14,398 nucleotides of DNA from assembly GCA_030594935.1 (NCBI GenBank), contig JAUVEE010000013.1:1-14398 (forward strand), in the 5' to 3' direction. Source of the stretch: a bacterium. Its GTDB lineage: Bacteria; Patescibacteriota; Minisyncoccia; Minisyncoccales; JAGLPU01. Under the pieces are notes generated by a model. The model was given only the letters and a program-made list of their open reading frames with translations. It was not told the DNA's origin and ran no database searches. The translations under genes and the position numbers were made by a program. Shown here one piece after another: positions 6,854 to 14,200 of this stretch (within the stretch, counting starts at the first letter, position 1; each line of letters starts with the position of its first letter).

Positions 6854-7078
6854 TTCTGAAAGTCATATTTTGAGCTATAATTTCCTAAAAAAGATTCCCA
6901 ATACAATTTTGTTACACTTCAAATCTCTTTGCTTGCTCTCTTCTCCCTGCTCAAAATTTAGTTATAAAAGAATTTCGCCAACATCTCTGAGTTTTTAATT
7001 GATAATTGTTCTGCAAGCACGTTCAAATATTTGTATTAATTCGTAGAGCTACCAAAAATTCAAGATTAATTTTATTTA

Positions 7079-7107
7079 AGTATACCAAATAGCTTTTTAA
7101 ATGTCAA
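7079..7107 (-). promoter_or_regulatory. near-consensus sigma70 promoter upstream of rny
   Basis: Minus strand: perfect -35 TTGACA (7107-7102), exactly 17 bp, then -10 TATACT (7084-7079), one base from TATAAT. This is the best promoter match in the window. The predicted start is near 7072. The next gene on this strand is rny, about 360 nt away, so it drives either a long leader or a separate RNA. Confidence 0.75.
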
Positions 7108-7139
7108 AAAGCAAATCCGTACTAAATTTTAGGACGGAT
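7101..7139 (-). terminator. intrinsic terminator candidate for the surface-protein operon
   Basis: Minus strand: ATCCGT and CCTAA, loop AAT, then TTAGT and ACGGAT (7139-7115), that is, a 6-bp plus 4-bp stem with one mismatch, followed by TTGCTTTTTG. It lies about 78 nt after the stop of the 1327-aa gene. Its U-rich tail runs straight into the -35 box of the next promoter, so one unit ends where the next begins. A competing hairpin GCTTTTT/AAAAAGC (7092-7112) overlaps the tail. Confidence 0.55.
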
Positions 7140-7186
7140 AAAATCTTTCCAAGCAGGTAAAATTAGAAACCGGCAAATTTTATCTC

Positions 7187-7208
7187 ACACCAAATTTCGT
7201 TTTGGTGT
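7187..7208 (-). repeat. 8-bp hairpin just downstream of the 1327-aa gene
   Basis: Minus strand: ACACCAAA-ACGAAA-TTTGGTGT, starting 8 nt after the TGA at 7219-7217. The stem is perfect. It is followed by GAGATAAAATTT, a weak tail for a terminator. Its place next to the adenine-poor 3' end of the gene recalls the DNA hairpin downstream of DGR variable regions, such as that of Bordetella phage BPP-1. It may equally be a weak transcription stop. Confidence 0.6.
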
Positions 7209-7216
7209 AGAAACCA

Positions 7217-10200
7217 TCAAGGGCGAACCACTACCCGAAAGCCGAAGTGAGCGGCGGCAAAACTCGTATTGCCGGCGTACGAGAGAGAGCAGCTATCGAA
7301 GCCAAGTGCGAGGGCAAGAGTGGAAGTGTGGGCAGCGGCGGCATGGCCGTAATTAGCATCACCGTCGTTACAAACCTTTCTGTTTTTATAGAAAAACCCA
7401 TCAGAACAATCCAAAGGCAAATCATTCCCTGGACTCTGCTCGCAAGCCGCTCTCCAGTCGCTATTTGCCGAACTATTACAACTACTGCCAGCGCAATAAG
7501 GAAGAGCTGATTTATCGTTAACCGCGCTTGCCCAAGTCCGCAGTGAAATATTGACAGCAGTTGTGTTAGCTCCCAAGCAACCGTCTCCGGTGCATAGATC
7601 TCTGGTTCCATCAAGGCAGTCACTAATGGCCAGAGCTGAAATTACAGAATAACCGGCTGAACCATTATGGGAAACAGTAATATTTGTTCCTGCTACATTT
7701 GATACTATCTTATACCACTCTCCAGCGCTTGCCGCTGTCATTCTGTCTGTCAAGTCGGCAGGGGTGGCAACACAGGTATATACTCCAGGATTATCGGTGT
7801 CATTTCCCACTCCTTTGTTCCAGGAAACAGAGTCAGCTAATGTTTTTGACCAGCAAGCTGATCTGCCATTAGTAGTATACCAATGCCATCCAGCAAGAGC
7901 ATTGCAAATTTCTTCATCTAAAGCTTTTCCTATAACATCTGAGCAATACTCACGTTGGTCACAAACTTTTGCCCAGTATTCTTGATTCAAGCTGTATTCA
8001 CAATTAGAATCTACGTGAATAGAAGAATCATAAGTCGCTAAAGGATTATTTGCCGAACCAGCAACGGAAACCGTCCAACAGTTAGAGCGGTCTTCCGGGT
8101 GGCAACTGGTACAAGTTTCGTCCTTGCAGATATATAAAAATACTGTGTCGCCGTCCGGATCATTAGGAGCGACAGATTCAAATGTTATTGTTTCGCCGCT
8201 CTTGCAAACAGTACTTGCACCGTCAATCTTACAAATATTTTCATCGGCTGTGGAAATAGAAACTGAATCAATGGTTGGGGGATTATGGGCATCAGTAGTA
8301 AAGGGTTCGCCATCGCCGTAATTGGTTCCAGCGCTATTTTGAGCTGCCGCTCTAAAATAGTAATCAGTGTCGGGATCAAGCCCGGAAAGATTAGCATAGA
8401 AAGCTCCAGTAGTAGACTTGATAGGGTCTACTGCAGGTATAGTATGATTATAGATAGCTGGCAGCACATCTGACTGTTCCCATTCAAACCAGACAGTAGA
8501 AGTGGCCGCTCCGCCCAAGTCTGTTAAGCTACCATTTAACTGGGCAGAAAAACGATTAATACTATTGGCAATGTTAGTGGAAACATCAGGCGGTGAAGCT
8601 GGAACATTAACCGTAAATGTTCCACCAGCTAAAGGAGTGGAGTCACAGGCGTCATAACCATCGCAAACACCAAGCCAGTAACTTTTATTTCCCGCATCTT
8701 CGGCTTGGGCAGTGTAGGCGCAAGTGTCAGTAGTATCCGGCTCTGTATTCCAAGCGGCGGAAGAGCACCAACAACCTGAGGTAGTACTGTTGTTGCAGTT
8801 AAAACAAGTTGAGCTTGCACAAACATACATTTTGACATTATCTCCGGCATTGGATTCAGTCCAGTTGCCGGTGAAAGTAATGTTGTTGCCCGCATCAACC
8901 GGATCAGGATCGTCAGAAACGGAAGTAGCAGCAGGAGGAACATTAGGGACAGCTGCTCCTTCCGGACAAACGATTGACGAAGCAGGGCTAACAGAAAATG
9001 AAGTAGGGGTTACTGAAGAATCAGCATAAAAAGAAGAAACAAAACTAAGGGCTGGCGTCGTAGTTATAATTGTCGGAGAAAAATCAAGAAGAGTCGTATT
9101 TTGAAGATCAGCGCAACCTCCGGGTATATTACCGATAGAATCTAGTTTTACGAGAAGCCAGTTAGAATTGTCGCCGGAAACATAACTGCTGGAACCCCCT
9201 CCTACTATATAGCCACCATCAGAGGTTTGTCTAATACTATAAGGATATTCATTATCAGCGCCACCGATGGTTTTGGCCCACTCTTGATTGCCGACTGAGT
9301 CTATTTTTAAAACAAGAAAATCAGCATTTCCAGCTCCATAGCTTTTTGTAAAACCAGCTATAATATATCCACCGTCAGAGGTTTGCTGTATTGAAGACGC
9401 TTGATCGCCTACGGCGCCACCATAAGCCTTGTCCCAAAGATAATCACCATTTGAATCCACTTTGACAATTAAAAACTTATAAGACCCGGAAACTAAAGTA
9501 TAGCCAGTCACAACATATCCCCCGTCCGCAGCTTGTATGAGGCCAGAGTCAAAAGAGGCAACACCAAAACGGTCTCTACTTGCTCCGCCGACTGTTCTGG
9601 CCCAAACTTTGTCGCCGGATGAATTAAACTTTACTAATAAAATATCATTGTTTCCTGCTCCATAGCTCGTGGTCTCCCCACCAACTACATAATTTCCGTC
9701 TGCGTCTTCAATAACTGTATGGGCAAAACTATAAGTGCCTCCGTAGGTCTCAGTCCACACTTGATTGCCGTTGGAGTCTAATTTTATAACAAGGTTAGTA
9801 TTGTTCTCATTAGCGAAAGAAGCTTCTTGGTATCCGGCCATGATATATCCGCCGTCCGCAGTTTGCTTGATATCATTAATATTTTCGACACCGGCAAAAT
9901 CCTTAGCCCAAACTCTATCGCCATTGGAATCTAATCTTATAATATCAGCCCCAGAAAAAGTGCCGGCGCCAATATATCCGCCGTCAGAAGTTGTGCTGAT
10001 AGATGTGAATATCCCATCATCTACGCCAGCCTCGCCGTAGGTTTTGCCCCAGATTTGATTACCGTTGGAATCTAATTTCATTATCAAGGCATCGCTTTGA
10101 CCATTCGGTCCCGAGCCATATCCCCAACTATAGCCGGCCACGATATATTCGCCGTCCGCAGTTTGCAAAAGAGTCCTAATATATTCATGGGTCTGAAGAT

Positions 10201-11200
10201 CAGGATTCCCAATGTCCATAGCCCAATAAGCAGAAGTATTGGGAACCGTAAACATTCCCCCTGCCAGAGGAGTGGCATCGCAGGCGTCGTAGCCATCGCA
10301 AACACCCAGCCAGTAACTTTTATTTCCCGCATCTTCCGCTTGGACAGCATAGGAGCAAGTGTCGCTAGTATCCGGCTCGGTGTTCCAGGCGGAAGAATAG
10401 CACCAGCAATTTGTCTGGGAAGCATTGTTGCAATTAGAGCAAGTTGAATCTTTACAAACATACATTTTGACGTTGTCTCCGGAATCAGACTCGGTCCAGT
10501 TCCCGGTGAAAGTAATGTTGTTACCCACGTCAACCGGGTCAGGAGCGTCAGTAACGGAAGAAGCATTGGGAGTAACATTAGAGATAAACCTTATAGATGG
10601 AACTATATTATTAATAGCTGAAGGCATAGAGTCAAAAGGCCAAACATAACTTGAATCGGAATAGCCAACAACGGTTCTATCCCAAGTCAGGCTGCCGCGA
10701 ATAAATATTCCGCCGCCGGTATTATGATAAGCACTGCCATCCCGAGAAAAATCAATTAAAAGATTGCTTGTTCCGTCCCAGGTAAGTGGCGTGGACAGAT
10801 TGAATGTATACCAATTACCAGGAACAAGAGAGCCGGTTGAAATATTGGTTGGGCCATAAAGAGTGGTCCAGCCGGTAGTTACCCAAGCTGTTGATTGGGT
10901 ACTGGCAGTCTGCTGCATTCTGACGCGAAAATTATTAAGATCTATACCAGGAGTTTCTGAAATCTTAACTTGAATTGACGCAATATCTCCTGCCGGCATG
11001 CCGACAGCGCTTAACTCCGAAGCCAAATAAATACTCTGATTCCGAGCGTCATGCCACCAAACAGTAAAAGCGTCTCGTGAATTAACCCATGGCGATTCCG
11101 GCTGGCCAGTCAAGGGCTCATAAGTGGCAGCTATCACTCCTGTAAACGAAACAAGAGTTGAGATTAAAATTAGAAATGACAGCAGGAATATTTTTTTCAT
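7217..11200 (-). CDS. giant secreted modular surface protein with seven-blade propeller and possible hypervariable C-terminal domain
   Basis: 1327 aa, not a named family. A signal peptide is clear: MKKIFLLSFL, a hydrophobic core, and likely cleavage near GVIA-ATYEP (residue 24/25). Then: an N-terminal domain (about 26-206) shared with the upstream protein (TTGWTTLYGP, TWDGTSNLLIDF); a Cys-rich module (about 210-320); seven propeller repeats (about 326-692); a second copy of the Cys-rich module (754-865); a fibronectin III-like domain (870-969, DPDTDYYFRAAAQNSAGTN); a diverged third Cys module (974-1095); and a C-terminal domain (about 1095-1327) ending HFGFRVVVRP. The C-terminal domain resembles FGE-sulfatase/C-type-lectin folds only loosely (SDWRAACEQ and the GFR ending). 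An extracellular role in adhesion or recognition is inferred from architecture. The gene is 31 bp after its neighbour and has no Shine-Dalgarno. An overlapping 130-aa frame inside its 3' end is taken as a shadow. Confidence 0.88.
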   Translation of the reverse strand: MKKIFLLSFLILISTLVSFTGVIAATYEPLTGQPESPWVNSRDAFTVWWHDARNQSIYLASELSAVGMPAGDIASIQVKISETPGIDLNNFRVRMQQTASTQSTAWVTTGWTTLYGPTNISTGSLVPGNWYTFNLSTPLTWDGTSNLLIDFSRDGSAYHNTGGGIFIRGSLTWDRTVVGYSDSSYVWPFDSMPSAINNIVPSIRFISNVTPNASSVTDAPDPVDVGNNITFTGNWTESDSGDNVKMYVCKDSTCSNCNNASQTNCWCYSSAWNTEPDTSDTCSYAVQAEDAGNKSYWLGVCDGYDACDATPLAGGMFTVPNTSAYWAMDIGNPDLQTHEYIRTLLQTADGEYIVAGYSWGYGSGPNGQSDALIMKLDSNGNQIWGKTYGEAGVDDGIFTSISTTSDGGYIGAGTFSGADIIRLDSNGDRVWAKDFAGVENINDIKQTADGGYIMAGYQEASFANENNTNLVIKLDSNGNQVWTETYGGTYSFAHTVIEDADGNYVVGGETTSYGAGNNDILLVKFNSSGDKVWARTVGGASRDRFGVASFDSGLIQAADGGYVVTGYTLVSGSYKFLIVKVDSNGDYLWDKAYGGAVGDQASSIQQTSDGGYIIAGFTKSYGAGNADFLVLKIDSVGNQEWAKTIGGADNEYPYSIRQTSDGGYIVGGGSSSYVSGDNSNWLLVKLDSIGNIPGGCADLQNTTLLDFSPTIITTTPALSFVSSFYADSSVTPTSFSVSPASSIVCPEGAAVPNVPPAATSVSDDPDPVDAGNNITFTGNWTESNAGDNVKMYVCASSTCFNCNNSTTSGCWCSSAAWNTEPDTTDTCAYTAQAEDAGNKSYWLGVCDGYDACDSTPLAGGTFTVNVPASPPDVSTNIANSINRFSAQLNGSLTDLGGAATSTVWFEWEQSDVLPAIYNHTIPAVDPIKSTTGAFYANLSGLDPDTDYYFRAAAQNSAGTNYGDGEPFTTDAHNPPTIDSVSISTADENICKIDGASTVCKSGETITFESVAPNDPDGDTVFLYICKDETCTSCHPEDRSNCWTVSVAGSANNPLATYDSSIHVDSNCEYSLNQEYWAKVCDQREYCSDVIGKALDEEICNALAGWHWYTTNGRSACWSKTLADSVSWNKGVGNDTDNPGVYTCVATPADLTDRMTAASAGEWYKIVSNVAGTNITVSHNGSAGYSVISALAISDCLDGTRDLCTGDGCLGANTTAVNISLRTWASAVNDKSALPYCAGSSCNSSANSDWRAACEQSPGNDLPLDCSDGFFYKNRKVCNDGDANYGHAAAAHTSTLALALGFDSCSLSYAGNTSFAAAHFGFRVVVRP
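7232..7348 (-). other. candidate DGR variable region (VR) at the 3' end of the surface-protein gene
   Basis: Codons for residues 1285-1322 (7348-7235) contain 13 A in 114 nt, against 26 in 93 nt for the 31 codons immediately before. 34 of the 38 codons end in C or T (GCC, CAC, CTC, TAC, TTC and so on). This is the expected result of adenine mutagenesis acting on AAC/AAT codons of a template repeat. The encoded segment (about GHAAAAHTSTLALALGF to AAAHFGFR) sits at the C-terminus, where DGR targets with a C-type-lectin fold carry their variable residues. An invariant-looking GC-rich tail for GFRVVVRP and a hairpin follow. No template repeat or reverse transcriptase is in the window, so this remains a candidate. 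Confidence 0.5.
8606..8941 (-). repeat. Cys-rich Ig-like module, copy 2 (intragenic duplication)
   Basis: Encodes residues 754-865: DPDPVDAGNNITFTGNWTES, then DNVKMYVC, CWC, WNTEPDTTDTC, and AEDAGNKSYWLGVCDGYDAC. It is closely similar at the DNA level to 10241-10573. One shared stretch of 28 identical bases begins near 8673 and 10311. Each copy has eight cysteines at the same spacing, likely disulfides outside the cell. Confidence 0.85.
9125..10225 (-). repeat. seven-repeat beta-propeller coding region (DGGYIVAG type)
   Basis: Residues 326-692 hold seven repeats of about 43-58 aa with the pattern QTxDGGYIVAG, then (L/I)VKLDSNGN, then xxWxKTYGG. The DGG/DGE/DGN motifs start at 349, 406, 449, 501, 559, 609 and 661, and the Trp residues are 326, 384, 431, 482, 533, 589 and 641. 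The first Trp precedes the first DGG and the last repeat lacks one, so the ring probably closes by joining the two ends ('velcro'). The repeats resemble SBBP-type propeller repeats. Confidence 0.8.
10241..10573 (-). repeat. Cys-rich Ig-like module, copy 1 (intragenic duplication)
   Basis: Encodes residues 210-320 with the same motif order as copy 2 (DPVDVGNNITFTGNWTES, CWC, EPDTSDTC, GNKSYWLGVCDGYDAC, PLAGG). The two copies flank the propeller, giving a module-propeller-module arrangement. Similarity is strong enough at the nucleotide level to suggest fairly recent duplication or gene conversion. Confidence 0.85.
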
Positions 11201-11231
11201 TTTGTTTTGGGTTAATTGGTTTATATTAATT

Positions 11232-14200
11232 TCAGAAAAGCAAAAAAGCTAAACTACTAACGGAACTAATCATACTAGCTAAAACGCTTTTAAAAACAGA
11301 GCCTAAAGGAGAAACTTCCTTATATTCCGGAATAGGAGGCTTGATGCCCAAGAAGGTGGAAGTTGAACAGCAGCCAAGTCCGTCTGCGTCAGTGATCTCA
11401 AGGGTAACATCTGCGTCATCGGGAATCCTGATTCTAGGATTGGCGGAATTTGCGTCAGTGCCGTCCACAAACTCAATTCCAGTAGAAGGATCAATATCCC
11501 ATTGGAAAACGCCTCCTGGGCAACCCGGGATAGGATTATTAGAATTGTTATAACAAATGGTTTTATCTCCTAACAGAGTGCTGGTGCAATTTCCCTCATC
11601 TATCGCACAAAATTGGATAATTTCATTTTTGGTCGGGAGTTGAGGAGTCCAGGCAAACCCTGGCAATGGATATAAGTGAGGAGCAGTATGAGCTTGCTCA
11701 CCTGCCTCTATATATTCAGATTCATTACCAACAACATCATAAACCTTGACTCTCCAGTAATAAGATTCGCCGTATACCAGCTTATTTTCTAATTGTATTG
11801 TATAGACATTTACTTGATAAATAATGTTATCATTTGGAAAAGCCGGATAAGAGGTTGTTGCGTCTGTTGTGTCTATGATTAAATTAGCTGGAGAAAAATC
11901 AGTGGAAGTAGACGCCTGAAAAATAAAGTAGTTCATATTATGCCCATCATCATTCTTGTAATCCCAGGAAAAAATAACTTTTCCTCCTCCTTCGTTTGGG
12001 CAGTACGCTGAAGTGGAACTGGGCAAAGTAGAAGTGGTATTCTCAATATATATAGTAGTAGTGGCGGCCCCACCGCAAGTCCCGCCGCCGCAAACACCGC
12101 TATAGCATTCGTCCGAAGATGTGCAAAAACAAAGGTCTGCTTTTTTAACAACAAAACTGGCCGGAGCTATAAATTGCGGCTCTGCTGCCCCTATGCTAGA
12201 AACTAGAGAGTAAGGAGAAGTGTGTTCATGAATAAAATAAATATCAGAATCAGGGTCAGGCACTGTTGAAATTCTGCCGGTTTTATTGTAAATGCCGCCA
12301 AGGTCATAGTTTAACGTAGCTACTGGAGTGTTGCTGTCAACATAACCACCATCTCCTAATTGGCCGCAAACATTATCACCCCATTTCTTGATTGTTCCGT
12401 CTTCCAATAAAGCGCCTCCGTGATGGCTCCCTGATTCTATGGCCACAGCATTGTTGATTCCGAAAACAGGGATTGGAACAGGGCTGGGAGTATTAGTGCC
12501 GTCGCCCAGTTGGCCCTTCCAGTTACCACCCCAGCATTCAACCGTGCCGTCGTTGATTAAAGCGCAAGAATGTTCATATCCTGTTGCTATACTGACCGCA
12601 GTGTTCAACCCGGAAACAGTGACCGGAACAGTGCTGCCGTTAGCGCCGCCGTCTCCCAATTGACCGGAATTGTTTTCTCCCCAGCATTCAACCGTGCCGT
12701 TGTTGATTAAAGCGCAAGTATGGCAGCAAGCTGCTGCTGAAATAGCTACAGCATTATCTAATCCGGAAACAGTGACCGGAACAGTGCTGTCAATAACGGT
12801 GCCGTTGCCTAATTGTCCAATATTATTGTATCCCCAGCATCTGGCTGTACCGTCATTAAGCACAGCGCAAGTATGCGCATCTCCGGCTGTTACAGTCACA
12901 GCATTATTTAATCCGGAAACAGTTACCGGAGTAGAGGTGCTATTATTAGTGCCGTCTCCCAGTTGGCCTTTCCAGTTCCAGCCCCAGCATTTGACCGTGT
13001 TATCATTAAGCGCGGCGCAGGAATGATTATATCCCACAGCCACAGCAATAGCATTATTGATTCCGGAAACGGTGACCGGAACATTACTATCGTTATTGGT
13101 CCCGTCTCCCAGCTGGCCACAATCATTTTTCCCCCAGCATTCTACTGTATTGTCATCTAGCAAGGCGCAGGAATGCCGGCAAGCTCCCGCTACTCCAATA
13201 GCATTATTGATTCCGGAAACAGTTACCGGAACAGTACTGGTAGTGTAAGTACCGTTGCCCAATTGACCATCAGCGTTGCTGCCCCAACATTCAACCGTGC
13301 CGTTATGAACAATAGAACAAGAATAGCAGCCTCCTCGGGAAGTCTTCCCTCCCATTGGCCCGTCAATCTTTAAATCAAAAGCCAAGAAGGTGGCCAGGCC
13401 GTTGCTCAAGGAAGCAGCCGCAGTATTGCCGTGATACATATATATAGTATTTGTCCCGATGTTTTTAACTTCCACCCAAACAACTGAATCCCCGGTATTG
13501 TCCCAAGATTCTATCCAGTAGTCCTGCAGAGTTGTGCCGTCAGCAGCAGTAAAACGAAGGTCTGAACCATCGGTATTAACATTAGCATAAGGGTTGCCCA
13601 TGATGGCGGTATTCAATTCTAACATCACTTGATAATTAGCTGCGGCAGTAATCGGAGCAATGGTTATTTCCCGCCGGTAGTCCCAGTCTGAATTATCCCA
13701 AGGGGGTATTGCTTCGGTTGTAAAATCCCAGCTTCCATTTGACCAATCGGACCAATTTGCACCGTCATAAACTCTCACTTTCCAGTAGTATTGGGTAGAA
13801 TTAGACAAATCAGAAGAAACTGAATAAGTAATAGTTGAACCGCTTACCCAGGGACCGCCAGTAGAATAATCAACAATATTTATTTCAGGAGAACTAAAAT
13901 CAGAATTGTCATCCACTTGAATATCAAATTTAGTACAGCTATCACTCTCTGAATCATTATAATCAAACTTTAAATCTGGAGTAAGACTTATTCCTACGGC
14001 TCCGTCAGCGGGAAGATTCAAAATGGGAATATCCGGATTTTGGTTTAGGGAAGTATAGGTAAGCTGCACGTTAAGCACGTGACTAAACGCTGATTTAGAT
14101 GATGGATTATCGCAATCTCCGCCCGGACCGCAACCAGCGCAACTGTCACAATACCCCGCATATGTTCTGCCCGCTAACGTTGACCTGACATAATTGCCTC

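Larger units (their letters stand above)
6714..7072 (-). promoter_or_regulatory. putative long rny 5' leader, or a small RNA; no protein gene seen
   Basis: About 359 nt lie between the predicted transcription start (near 7072) and the rny ATG. No convincing ORF is present on either strand. Visible structure on the minus strand: nested complementary segments AATACAA (7037-7031) with TTGTATT (6906-6900), and TGCTTGC (7019-7013) with GCAAGCA (6936-6930); a 64-nt inverted repeat at 6790-6853; and a hairpin touching the start codon. A T6 run with no evident stem before it lies near 6890. I do not recognise tmRNA, RNase P RNA, SRP RNA or a known riboswitch. It may be a regulatory leader, an independent RNA, or plain spacer. 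Confidence 0.4.

Noticed and set aside
6714..7216. tmRNA, RNase P RNA, SRP RNA or 6S RNA in the gap upstream of rny
   Set aside because: No tRNA-like ends, no RNase P or SRP core motifs, and no convincing 6S-type closed rod. A few bases around CTCAGAGATGTT recall the 5' part of enterobacterial 6S RNA, but the partner strand is missing.
7231..7623. 130-aa open frame on the minus strand inside the 3' end of the surface-protein gene
   Set aside because: It overlaps the longer frame completely. The long frame continues domain logic to its end (GFRVVVRP), and the short one has no recognisable features. Its openness is a by-product of the odd base composition.
12439..13248. Several plus-strand open frames opposite the RCC1 repeats, resembling each other
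   Set aside because: They are antisense shadows repeated because the RCC1 DNA repeats. They are Pro-rich and have no start context.
12312..13340. Regular 150-nt periodicity considered as a CRISPR-like or satellite array
   Set aside because: The period is a multiple of three and the sequence encodes the RCC1 motif in frame throughout, so it is a protein repeat.
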